Both the position numbers and the translations under genes were made by a program. A DNA stretch of 64,000 nucleotides. Origin: Gonapodya prolifera JEL478. Taxonomy: Eukaryota > Monoblepharomycota > Monoblepharidomycetes > Monoblepharidales > Gonapodyaceae. The stretch spans positions 525,955 through 589,954 of the forward strand of contig KQ965742.1 in assembly GCA_001574975.1 (NCBI GenBank). The letters are read 5' to 3'. Positions 1 through 10,585 of this stretch are shown here, piece after piece (the first letter of the stretch is position 1; every line of letters starts with the position of its first letter). The notes under the pieces are model-generated. The model saw nothing but the letters and a program-made list of their open reading frames with translations. It was not told where the DNA came from and did no database searches.

Positions 1-54
1 GTGAGTACAGGAGAAACCCGTTTTCAAATGATGCCTGAAACCCTTGTTCGTCAG

Positions 55-733
55 GCGACACATTCCGCTGGAAAGGCGAGAACGTAAGCACAATGGAAGT
101 ACGTGACGTCATGATGAAGAGTGGCTACTTGGACGAGGCGAACGGTGAGACACGATTACTCCGCTCCCGAGGCCCTGAACGTCCAATTAATTACTCCTGG
201 TCGCAAGTGTACGGAGTCACTGTACCGTCTAGGCCAGATGGACGTGCAGGAATGGCGGCGGTTGTTCTGAAGGAGGAGTGAGTTTGTCGTCGGATTCGTT
301 CAGATTTATCCATTTCTCAGTGTGTGTACCTCCAGATTCAGATACGACTTCAACGGAACCCTTAAGAAGCTTGGTCAGTTCTGTCAACGCGAGCTTCCTC
401 CCTACGCAGTGCCCCGCTTCGTTCGTCTATTGGAGAACATGGATGCTGTCACGACTGTAAGTTAATCTGGGCGTTCCCGTGTCCCTTGAACTCAATACAT
501 TCCCCGGTCAGGCAACGTTTAAACACCGCAAAATCGAGCTTCAAAAAGAAGGTTGGTACAGTTTTGTTCGATGCCCGTTTTTATTCAGAGACTGAACATG
601 ACACCTCACTGCAACAGGCTTCGACCCCAAGCAAGTTTCCGACAAACTTTTCTTTTACGTGGAGAACAAAGGGTTTGTTACCATGACCGGCGCAATCTAT
701 AATGAGGTGGTGGGCGGAAAGGCAAAATTATAG
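55..733 (+). CDS. FATP / very-long-chain acyl-CoA synthetase, C-terminal part (5' cut by window)
   Basis: Likely activates very long chain fatty acids to CoA esters at peroxisome or ER. Exons read as 55-144, 208-277, 336-456, 512-551 and 618-733; the window opens inside an intron (GTGAGT at base 1). The spliced product begins with GDTFRWKGENVST, the signature of the FATP/Fat1 family, followed by VYGVTVP, GRAGMAAVVL, LPPYAVPRFVRL and TATFKHRKIELQKEGFDP, all in family order. The N-terminal AMP-binding half lies outside the window. The protein ends GGKAKL; AKL is a canonical PTS1 peroxisomal signal. The next gene starts about 107 bases downstream on the same strand and is also a fatty-acid oxidation enzyme. 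Confidence 0.93.
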
Positions 734-840
734 AGAACATTGCATTGGAACATTTAAATAATTTAAGACGGCATAGAGCTTTCGGAAGCCACTTCCGATT
801 ACTTTTACCATACCACACACCGAATCCGAAGCCGAAGCCG

Positions 841-2358
841 ATGCCTCTCGACTACACTTACGAAGTTCTCCGATGCACCTTCCCCACGGAAGGAGTGCTT
901 CACGTGGAGCTGAATCGTCCAAAAGGTGTGTACACGAGCTTCAACGTTGCCGGTTCTCGTCTTTCCGCGAGCTATCATTCCATCTTTGACCGCAACACAC
1001 TCTCTGACAGCCTTGAATGCTATGGTGGGTGGGAGCTGAACAGGAGAGCTCTTTCGGATGTCTTGAATTGTGCTCCCGACACTTCCCGAACCGCCACAGA
1101 ACCACACCTTCTGGCGTGAATACAAGGACTGTTTCGACAAAGTTGCGGAAGATGGTGATGTCAGGGCTGTGGTGGTCTCGTCCAACGGTGAGAATGATTT
1201 GTTCGAGTTTCTTGGGCAGCAACGATTCCTGAATGAATCCTATAGCTCGAATCTTCACCGCTGGTCTGGATTTGTCATCATCGGGCCTCGTCGACCCGAA
1301 GGCTTCTCCTGGGGCAGGTCCTGTGGCGAAACCAGACGCTGGAAGGCGAGCGTTCCACATTCGTCGCGAGGTGCTCAAAACGCAGGAGAGCTTCAACGCG
1401 GTGAGTTTCGCACAAATGGTGTTCGACAAACTAGGCATTGGAATTTTCATACTCATCTTTCGTTGTTATTCAACCTATGACGAATAAAGATGGAGTCGTG
1501 CGACAAGCCCGTCATTGTTGCGGCTCATGGCAAAGTTGTCGGCGGTGGCATTGATCTGATGACTGCTGCTGGTATGGGTTTCCTCAGATTGTTTGGAAAG
1601 AGACTATGTGCATTCATGGTGTTGCTCCTAGACATGCGATACTGTTCCGAGGATGCCACTTTCACCATCAAAGAAGGTAACTGCTGCTGATAGTCCAGAC
1701 CTTGTCGACATGTAGTCAACCACCTTTTCTATATACAGTGGACGTCGGCCTCGCCGCGGATGGTAAGCTGTGGCTCTCCTCACCTCGCTCTAGAGCTTCA
1801 AAATAACCACACCTCGCACATACACAGTGGGCACCCTCCAGCGCCTCCAGCACGCCGTCGGCAACCCCTCCTTTGCGCGCGAGGTCGTGTACACCGCCCG
1901 CTGGTTCACGGCCGCCGAGGCGCTCCAGCACGGCCTGGTGTCCAAGGTGCTCCCCACCAAAGAGGACGCCGTGCGTGAGGCGCTCAAAGTCGCGGCTGAG
2001 ATCGCGTCAAAGAGCCCGCTTGCCGTCACTGGGAGCAAGAACATTCTGAACTAGTGGGTGTTAGCAGGTCCTAACGCAAGCTGGAAAGCCTCTCTAATGG
2101 GTTCTATTTGTTCGTCGTGCACCGTGCGCGTGCAGCTCTCGGGACCATTCCGTTGCCGACGGATTGAACTACGTTGCCGTGTGGAACGCTGCGGCGCTCC
2201 AATCGTCGGTACGTGCACATAAACCTTGCTCGGCCCGCACCGTTATCGCCTTTTTAACGATTTTCACAACACCTTGGAATGTTGCTAAACATAAGGACGT
2301 TGCGACTGCCGCCATGGCGTCTCTCAAAAAGCAAGTGGCCAAATTCCCCAAACTGTAG
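841..2358 (+). CDS. Delta3,5-delta2,4-dienoyl-CoA isomerase (ECH1-type enoyl-CoA hydratase/isomerase)
   Basis: Auxiliary beta-oxidation enzyme that moves double bonds of 3,5-dienoyl-CoAs. Ten exons: 841-925, 1011-1024, 1100-1187, 1246-1400, 1490-1571, 1632-1676, 1739-1762, 1828-2053, 2136-2208 and 2296-2358, giving 284 residues. Exon 2 is a 14-nt microexon that restores LNRPKALNAMNHTFW. Crotonase landmarks are FTAGLDL, AAHGKVVGGGIDL, ADMRYCSEDATF and KEVDVGLAADVGTLQRL. The Asp of ADMRYC and the Glu and second Asp of KEVDVGLAAD match the acidic catalytic triad known for mammalian ECH1. The C-terminus KFPKL is a weak PTS1 variant. An in-frame ATG at 745 could add 32 residues; 841 is preferred because 745 lies only 12 bases after the previous stop. 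Confidence 0.92.
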
Positions 2359-2502
2359 ACCGATGTACTATTTAATGGGATTGGAGGGTTGCCATCGATA
2401 CAATAATAATATTAGATGCAAGAATAAATACAAACAGGCAGGTCCAGCCATGCCCCCCGGATGAACGGATTTCAAAATTATGATTGCGTGGCGGGCCCGG
2501 GT

Positions 2503-4433
2503 TTACTCCTTATTGGTTGGCCGCTGAGTTTTTCGCATCTTCTTCTGGTCCTGTGCATTCCCATCCGCTTTTGGCGGACGTGCCGAAACTGTGATGTTGA
2601 CATTGGCCGGGACGAACCAGCTTCCCTTGGGGACATGCTTCAAGCAATCCAAATGGTCGGGCAGCAGCGACAGCACGGGTCCGCCCTTGGGTGCAGAGGC
2701 GCCAAACGACTTGTTGGTGAATGCGTTCTCGAGCCAGTCCTCATACGTCCCAAGTGAGCTCGCGAGCACCTTGTTCCCGATCACGTGCATCCGGTTGTAC
2801 CGCATGCACGACTCCTCGCGGAACTTGTCATACAGGCCACGGTTGTACACGCGCTGGAAAGTGGAATGAAAATCGCGGTGTGAGTGAGTAGCGCATCAGG
2901 TGCAGAAGGAGGCTCGCACACACCTCGACGGCTCGCAGCACCTCGGGGTACTCATGGCTCCTATGCACGGCCCACGCATTGGGCAACACCAACGCATCCC
3001 ACCCATCCAGCCAGACCTCCCACATACACGCCTGCTTGTTGGCGCCGTACCCAAAGAACCGCTCGTCGCAGTAAGGAGGGCCGTCGCGCGGGTAGATCAG
3101 GTAAGGCTCGTACGCCCGTTGGTAGGACGAGCGCGGGATGTAGTAGGGCTCGGTGGAGGCGAGGAAGTGGGTGTAGTTTGTGGGGCCGTGGCCGCGCTGG
3201 GGGATGGGAGAGGTGGGAGGGGGACCGGTGAGTATGCGGGAAGGGTGCGGTAGGCATATGCCCAACACCCAAACTTACGAAGTTTGCATTGTGGAACATC
3301 TCAATCTCCTCCCTTTCGAACCTCTCCCTGAGCTCCTTCTTGGTCCTGATAAAGTGGCCCTTACGCTCCCCGCCCCGTCCCGTCGCTTCGGCGCCTTTGG
3401 GCGTCCACTCGAAGGCCGGGATGACAAGGGCGACTTTATGTGCTCGCATGAGGTCTTTGAGCGTCCATGTCGGGCCGCGCCCGCCTTTGGTGGGAGCACG
3501 AAGAGCAGGAGCGGTGCTAAACGTGCCGAGGGCGCCCTTGCGGACCTGGTCAAGCTCCTTGACGACGCCTTCGCCGACGACAAAGTCTCCGTCGAGCATG
3601 AGGACAAACTCTGTGCGGGAAAAGAACCGGGCAATGTTGCGCCACGTGTTGAATTGACGCGTGAACTTGTCCGTGACGATGTGGATGTCGCAGAGCGCCG
3701 AGACGAGTGGGTGCGTTTCGAGGAGGGTGCGGAGCTGGGCCAGGTTGGTTTGGAGCGTGTCGGAGTCGGAGGAGAAGTGGACCGTGACGGAGATAGGCCC
3801 TTTCCATTCGCTGACGAGGCCAGGGAGACGGTCTAGCCGTTTGGCGGTCAGCATGGTGGTCAGGGTGACCCCGTCGGCTGGCGGGGTAACGGTCGCGAGG
3901 TGGTAGTAGGGTATGAGCTGGGAGGGGCGAAGGGAGGACTGGAAGAATTTGAGAAAGAGCGAGGGCGGGAAGGTGTTTGGGTGGGGTATGGGGTTGAATG
4001 CGGGCGCTCCGCCTGAGTGGGCGTGGGTGAAGTAAAAGTGTGAATGGTACAGGTTTGCATTTTCGGTGCACACAAGACATGCCGCACGCTCATCCCCATT
4101 CTCACCTGGGAGGTCCACGCGATTCCACCACACCAGGTTCCGCTCCATCGCCTTGGACGGCGTGCCCTGACCGGTAATGGTCACAGTGTCCATCCGTCCG
4201 TGGATGCGCGGCACAACGCTGATTGCCGAGTAGGACAGGAAAACGAGCACTGCGACCGTCAGCAGCAGGCGGGTGAAACGGGACGGGTGTTCCTTCTCCT
4301 GCTGGTGCATTTCCAAGAACCCGGGTTCCCGCTTCAGACGCTCCGGTGATGGGGCTCCGCTGGTCCACTGATGGGAGAGCGACTCGTCGCCGGATGCAGC
4401 TCTGGCGCCGAGGAAGGAGAGGGAGTCAGCCAT
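2503..4433 (-). CDS. LARGE/B4GAT1-type glycosyltransferase (GT49), type II membrane protein
   Basis: Predicted Golgi glycosyltransferase. Exons on the minus strand: 4433-4106, 4012-3279, 3196-2924 and 2853-2503, giving 561 residues. A ~48-residue cytosolic tail is followed by one membrane anchor (LLLTVAVLVFLSYSAISVV). The catalytic region contains the metal-binding DxD in FVLMLDGDFVV, then FHNANFRGHGPTNY, DERFFGYGANKQACMWEV and NRMHVIGNKV, all typical of the GT49 family. The first intron (4013-4105, 93 nt) is a multiple of three, has no stop and starts GTGAG, so retention would insert 31 residues. The acceptor sugar substrate is not predictable here. It is transcribed divergently from the LRR gene at 4774. 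Confidence 0.85.
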
Positions 4434-4773
4434 TGGCTGGCGGATGGTCGGATGGACGATGGACCGGTGAAAAGATGGAGCGAATGATGGTGAAAAGTTT
4501 GAGCGGTTTTACGCCTCCTCTGCCCCAGATCTGGATTGCGGCGGGCGCCTCCCCCTTCAACCCTCACTCGAAGAATCGAATTTTTACTCTCCGACTAACA
4601 CGGGGATGGCCATGGTAGTGTTGCAATAAAAATATGCATCTACATTCTGTTGACTCGCCTTGACCTAGAGTAGTTGTCTTTGTGACCTTCTCTGTGCCAC
4701 ATTGTGCCACACCACACGCGGACCAAAGCAGTGACTTTCCATGGATTGATTCCCGCGAAATAACAGGAAACCA
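4434..4773. promoter_or_regulatory. Divergent intergenic region
   Basis: About 340 bases separate the start codons of the GT49 gene (minus) and the LRR gene (plus). It must hold both 5' untranslated regions and promoters. I see no open reading frame or repeat, and no regulatory motif I would name. Confidence 0.4.
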
Positions 4774-6624
4774 ATGCGGAAACTTTCAGACCTGTGTGTT
4801 GATGCCGTGATCCATGGCCTTGTCCTCAACGGAAGTCGTCTGGCCTTGGGGTCCGACATACCATGGAGTCCGTTCGGTCGTCTCATCTTCGAATGCATCA
4901 TGACTGGCTGGACAGACAGGCAACTCGACGTTCGCGCGCAGGCACGGCTTATTGACGCTGTCTCGAGCTTCATGCTGGTGTACCCGGACGAGATTGCTCG
5001 CCTGACCGACATGCTGATTCAGCGTTCTCTGAGATTGCAAGACGTGCAACTCACCGCAACCCGAGCGTTTGGTGGTGAGTGTGATTTTTGTTGCGGGTGG
5101 TGGGGGGGAGCGAGACGGAACGAACGAGGACACCAAAACCTAAACGACATAAAGCGCTGACCGAGGACTCTTTCGTGGAGCGAACCCAAGGCCTAGGCGC
5201 GATAGTGCCGACCGAGAAGTCCGCCGGAGGCGAGTAACCAACATAGCGGAATACTCATGCGGAGTGGGCCGTTTCATCGGTTGGCAGTATTGACGAGCTC
5301 CCTTCTTGATCCATTAGCATCCGTCCCCCTACCCCTCCAACGCCTGGAACGAATAGCGTCACTGAGCAGTATTCTCGTGCGACTCCAGCTGCGGGGCTGT
5401 GGGCTCCAAAACAGTGATCTCGTGTACATCGCACGGCTGCGCTCGCTTGTTCTGCTCGATTTGAGGGGCAATGCGGATGTTTCGGATACGGGCGTGAATC
5501 TTCTGTTGCGCGTTATTGCAGACGCGTCGGCGCACTCGAGCTCGAGTTTGTCGAGCTTGTCGAGTGACCCCACCTTTGACGGTGACGATCTTGTGGACTC
5601 CACATCGTCTCTCGCCAACCTCCAGCACATCAACCTGTCCCTCACCTCCGTTACGGACCACACGCTGCTCTCACTGTTTCCGAAGTTCCCCAGTCTGTGC
5701 TCGTTCGATGTGTCAAACAGCGAGGTGCAGGCCAAGGCCATGAAAGCGTTCCTGACGAAGCAGCAGAATGCAAACACCCACACCCAGACACAGGGGAGAT
5801 GGCATATTCTCGATCCGGGCATCACCCTCTTTAATGCAGACGACCGCGACATCATCCCACCGTCGTCCAAACGAGCGCGCGATAGCCACACCCTTGCTCG
5901 ACACCTCCTCCAAACCTTTCCCCCCTCTACCACCGTCTCCACCCCGCACACACATGGCCTACCGCGTGTCGCCTGGCCCACCGAAAAAGACGACGCCACG
6001 CACAACGACCTCGCCCGACGAAACATCGTGGGCCTCTTCCCGGGTCTTCGACACGTGCGCACTCAGGCGGAAGAACAGTGGCGCGATGGGAACTACCTAC
6101 GAAGATTTGTGATGACCGAGGAGGCGAATGCGAGCTGGAAGGACGAGACGGAACGCAAGCGGGCGCCGCTGCCGACGAGGATAAAGGACGCTCCCAAGCT
6201 GGAAGTTGTGACGGACCCCGAGCAAGTCTCGCACGCCCACATCGTCGCGTGGGAGGGGGACCGTGCGTTTACCCCCGGCACCAAGTTTGGCCGGACTGGG
6301 ACGTGGCGATGCGTTAAGATCATGGTGGCGTCCGAGCACGGCCGCGGGGAGGTCGCCGACGGTGGGGCGAAACATCTGTTGAGCTCCCTTCCCACCACCG
6401 CATCTTCGGACGACCTGTCGGCGCCCCCGACAAGCAATACGCGCCTCGTGAGCGTGGCCGAGCGGGGAGTGAACCGCGTGGCGAGGGTGGCGAACGTGCG
6501 TGCCAAGTCGGGTGGGGGATTTTTTGGACTGGAGCGGATGGTCAACTCGGACGTGTCGGTGGCGCCGAGTCCGAGTGTCTTCGAGCAGAAAAACCCGTTC
6601 ACCAAGACTTTTCGGCGTAAATAG
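4774..6624 (+). CDS. Leucine-rich-repeat protein of unknown function
   Basis: Two exons, 4774-5074 and 5288-6624, give 545 residues. The N-terminal ~100 residues (LSDLCVDAVIHGLV onward) are helical and not recognised. Residues ~125-270 contain LRRs of the cysteine-containing type (LVRLQLRGCGL, LVLLDLRGNADVSDTGVNLLL, LQHINLSLTSVTDHTLLSLF, LCSFDVSNSEV), as in F-box/AMN1-like proteins, but no F-box is evident. The C-terminal half is charged and low in known motifs. No signal peptide or membrane segment, so probably cytosolic or nuclear. The single 213-nt intron carries a repeat shared with other introns in this window. Confidence 0.75.
5075..5287 (+). repeat. Long intron carrying an intron-restricted repeat (copy A)
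   Basis: This intron begins GTGAGT and ends GGCAG. Segments around 5108-5128, 5188-5215 and 5209-5245 closely match segments of the MFS-gene intron at 39246-39631: GCGAGACGGAACGAACGAGG, AAGGCCTAGGCGCGATAGTG and AGTCCGCCGGAGGCG. The matches lie inside the intron and stop before the exons. Confidence 0.6.
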
Positions 6625-6746
6625 TGTGGAGATATGCGTCACGTTTTTTCTTTTGTAAATAGGACTTTGTTGGTGCGGGGCACGTGCTGGGGTGGGTTCA
6701 TTTCGGGTATCAAGTCGATTCCCACATCAAGGCGACCCCCATCGCC

Positions 6747-9700
6747 ATGAAGTTCGGGCGGTACTTGGAGCAGGAAAAAGTGCCAGAATGGGCTAGCCGC
6801 TACGTGAAGTGAGCCCGTTGGAGCATTCGTCCCTGGGGTTGATGGTGGATCCACATTTCCATTATCACCCATCTCTCAAGCTACAAGCGCGGCAAAAAGC
6901 TCATCAAGCAGATTGCGCAGGACATTGCGGCTACGCAGAGGAAATCGTTTACTCCCCTGGGGGGCCAGGATGCTCCTGATGCTGTCGCATCCTCGGCTCC
7001 ATCGCTTCACATCCCACCACCGATAATTCCAGTGGACACGCACGCTACTTTCACGCTCTCCTCACCTAATTCGTCGTCGTCGAGTATTCACGAGATTTCG
7101 AACGGGAATGGCAATGGCACGGAGTACATGCCGTTGAACTTTGAAAACCAGAAGCGGGAAAAGGCAGACTACGAGCTGCCGCCGCCTTCTTCTCCCTCTA
7201 CACCGAGGAGGACGCCCGTGGGAACCAGGATTGCATCTGTGGTGTCTTTTTTGGGACAACGGAACACCCGTAAGCTCACTGTTTCGTCTTCAGGGTGAAC
7301 CTTCACAGCAAACCATGTCTTTTCAGGGAGCCCTGGAATGGGAAAAGCACTGGATGACATCATTCCCACTCTTCTTGTCAACGAGAAGCTGTTCTTCGAG
7401 TATCTGGACAAGCAGCTGGAGAAAGTGGACGGCTTTTACGCGGAGCAGCTTGCCCATGCCGAATCGAGACTGTCGGCAATCCAGGAGCAGCTCAGGGTTC
7501 TGAAAGAACTCCAGATGAATCCGGACCTTCTCGCTCACGAAGCGCGGCTTCCATTGTCGAAGAAGGATGTGGAGGAGACTGCTTCCGTAATACGAGCCGT
7601 GATTGCAGAGATTCCACAATCAATTTTACACGCGTCGTTCATGACAAAAGCGGCAAACGCGCTCAGAAAGAACAAGTCGCTACCGATCCTAGATGTGGAG
7701 TCGGGCAGTCATCGTCGGCGAACGGGAGATCATGTCGCTCAACTCCGCGGACAACAAGATTCGTCCGACGACGACGATAACGCCGGGGATGCCCAAAATA
7801 ATAGTGACGACCTGTCGGGCGATGAGGCTCCAACAAAAGTCCTCAATGCAAAACCCATCTCGATGGGAGCCGTGACAATGCATAACGCGCTCCCCACGTC
7901 GTCGCATCGACAGTCGGAATCTGTTCTAACGTCGAGAAAGAGTTATAGTAAGGAAACTCCAAGTGCTCTCTCGCGGGCCCGTGATGCAAGTGCTATCCAA
8001 AGGGAGGAAATGCTGAAGAAACTGGGTTTGGACGAGAAAGTGACGAAGCAAGACCTAGAGAGCGCGAGATCGCGAACGAAGCAGGCTATGCTGGAATACT
8101 ACCGATTCCTGTGCCTGCTGAAGAACTTCCAGGTCAGTCAGCCAACAATACCGCCTCACAAACTGCCGACTCAAATGTTGATTGCCGCAGAGTCTCAACA
8201 AACAAGCTTTTGGAAAGGTTTTAAAGAAGTACGAAAAGGTGACGAGATGGGGTGCATTGAAACTTTACATGAGCAAGGTGGAGCGTGAGTATACGAAATG
8301 TGGTCTTGTTCCAACATTGTTCCAGCCATAATGCTTTCCATTATACAGAGCAGAAGTTTGTGAAGTCCGGAAGGTTGAAGGAGCTGGAGGATGAGACCGA
8401 GAAGGCATTTGCAGTCCATTTTGCAGGGGGTGATCGAAGAAGTGGTAGGTGATGCTCTGACTTGTCTCTATGCAATATGGGAGGCATCTTGGTTTCCAAC
8501 ATACCTGTTTGTTCCAGCGATGAAGAGACTACGGTTGCCAGAGCCAAAGCGTGACGATCGATACCTCACAACTTGGCTGACAGGTCTCCTCATCGGCTTG
8601 TCTATTTCACTAATCGTGGTGACTTTGGAAAAGAGTGGGATTAATCAAAATGATGCTCTAATTAAATATTAACCAGTTCTCTTTTTATTGCATAGTATTC
8701 GCCCAAAACCTTCTTGAGACCGAGCCAAACACTCGTTTCCTACTTCAAGTATATGCTGGCTTTGGAGTCATCGTTTTTCTCCTACAATTATTTTCTCTCG
8801 ACATTTTAATCTGGGAGAAGTTCAACGTCAATTACGTATTCGTGTTCGAGTTGTGCGTTTCGGATATCCCGGCACGATATGCGAACAGCTTCCGACCTCA
8901 TCTGTCCCCAGGGATCCACGTGACCATTTGGAACCCGTCGAGTTTTTCAACTTCAGCTCCTTGCTGCTGTGTCTTTGTTCTATCTGCTTCTATCTGACAT
9001 GTGAGTGTTTTCTTGATCACTCTGCGATGTGCATGGCTCATCGGAATTGTTCCAGTCGATAATTGGTTTTCGGGATGGTGTCGATACACTTCCTATCCCG
9101 CGATTCTTCTCGTTCTTATTGGGGCGGTTATGCTTAATCCTTTCCGAATAATGTTTGCAACAGCTCGATGGTGGTTTCTGCGAACGTTTTCTCGAATTTT
9201 GACATCGGGATTTCATTTCGTGGAATTTCGGTGACTACCACTGTGCAATTTTCTTCACCTTAATCCCCATTCTAACAGTCCTGAACTAGAGATTTTTTCG
9301 TCACCGATAATCTTAACTCTATAACATTTGCATTTACTGCCCTTCAAGCATTCGTTTGCGCTTATGCCAATTCGTGGGCCAACTTAGGTGAAGTGTGTGA
9401 AAACAATATTCCTTTCAATCACGTGACAGTTGTTAGCCGCTGCTAGATAACGCCTGTCCGCTTTCCAATTCGTGGACGGTAGCTGCCTTCACAGCCATTC
9501 CTGCTTTTCTCCGTTTAGTGCAATGCGTCAGGCGATTTTATGTTAGTGCTCTGCTTTTGGCTTTATCGAATCATTATAGACACCCTATTGCAAACTCGCC
9601 CTATTAGGACTCTCGAAATGGTTAGTCTGCATGCACTGTCCGAACCCATTGTTGAATTTATGAATTTCTTTTCAGCCCATCCGCACTTAACGAACTCCGT

Positions 9701-10462
9701 CAAATACATTCTTGCACTCTGCGTTATATTCACTGCGGCGTGGTCCAAGCAGGACAATACTTGGACATCCCGAAGTATATGGATTGCTTTCTGTTTTTTG
9801 TCATCAACATATTCCTGCACCTGGGATGTGAGTGTCCTACTGCATCCCTCCACAAGTTCAATTTATTGATGAGCACTAGCAGATCTGGTTTGACTGGGGC
9901 TTACTTCGGGCGAACTCAAAGCACCGCTTTCTGCGAGAAGAGCTGATGTATCCGCCGTATACCTACGTGAGTGCCGGATTATGAGACAATTGATTTGCAA
10001 ATGACGATTTTGTCGCAGTACATTGCAATCATTCTCAACTCTCTACTACGTGTTACTTGGGTGTTTTCCATTTCACCGGCGCACTGGGGTATTCTGGTTG
10101 ACGGTCGTGTAATAGCATTCTTTTTGGCAATGCTGGAAGTTTTTCGGAGATTTCAATGGAACATTATACGACTCGAGAACGAACATAGCAACAACGTGGG
10201 AAATTTCCGAGCTGTAAAGGTAGGAGAGCAAAACCGTGACTTCCGCCTCAAATCTGTTGCTTAAATTTCCTTCTGCTCGCCCGAACGAAAGGAAATTCCT
10301 CTCCCGCTGACCATTCACCAAAGGCGTGCTGACGCTGACTCTGAGAAGCTCGGACATTCGGACGTTCACTTCTCCAATACCCAGGAGATGGAAGTCTTGC
10401 ACAAAGGTGCAGGGAGCACAACCGGCGTCAACCTACATGGCGTCGAAAATACCCGAAACTAA
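6747..10462 (+). CDS. SPX-EXS phosphate exporter/sensor (XPR1/PHO1/SYG1 family)
   Basis: Multi-pass membrane protein of phosphate homeostasis; the SPX domain of this family binds inositol pyrophosphates and the EXS domain forms the phosphate path. About fifteen exons from 6747-6808 to 10292-10462 give ~929 residues. The N-terminus MKFGRYLEQEKVPEWASRYVNYKRGKKLI, the FFEYLDKQLEKVDGFY helix and SLNKQAFGKVLKKYEKVTRW are SPX. HFAGGDRRSAMKRLRLPEP leads into membrane helices (YAGFGVIVFLLQLFSL, IWEKFNVNYVFVFELDPRDHL, LNPFRI..ARWWFLRTFSRI, EFRDFFVTDNLNS). The C-terminal EXS part has LQCVRRF, HPHLTNSVKYILAL, WDIWFDWGLLR, RVTWVFSISP and RRFQWNIIRLENEH. Splicing between 9541 and 9676 is ambiguous: either one ~130-nt intron or two short ones around a small exon. 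Confidence 0.92.
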
Positions 10463-10585
10463 TGTAGATAATTTAAGTGGCGAAAGCAAGGTCTGATCAA
10501 AGTACTCTTTGACATGTAATTGCAAGTTCAGACTCTAATTGCGTACCTGTTACATTAATGTGGCTGTCTACATGACACCCTGGTA

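Noticed and set aside
5274-6062. 262-residue open frame on the minus strand
   Set aside because: It is the shadow of the LRR gene on the plus strand, is Arg/Ser-rich, and has no domain.
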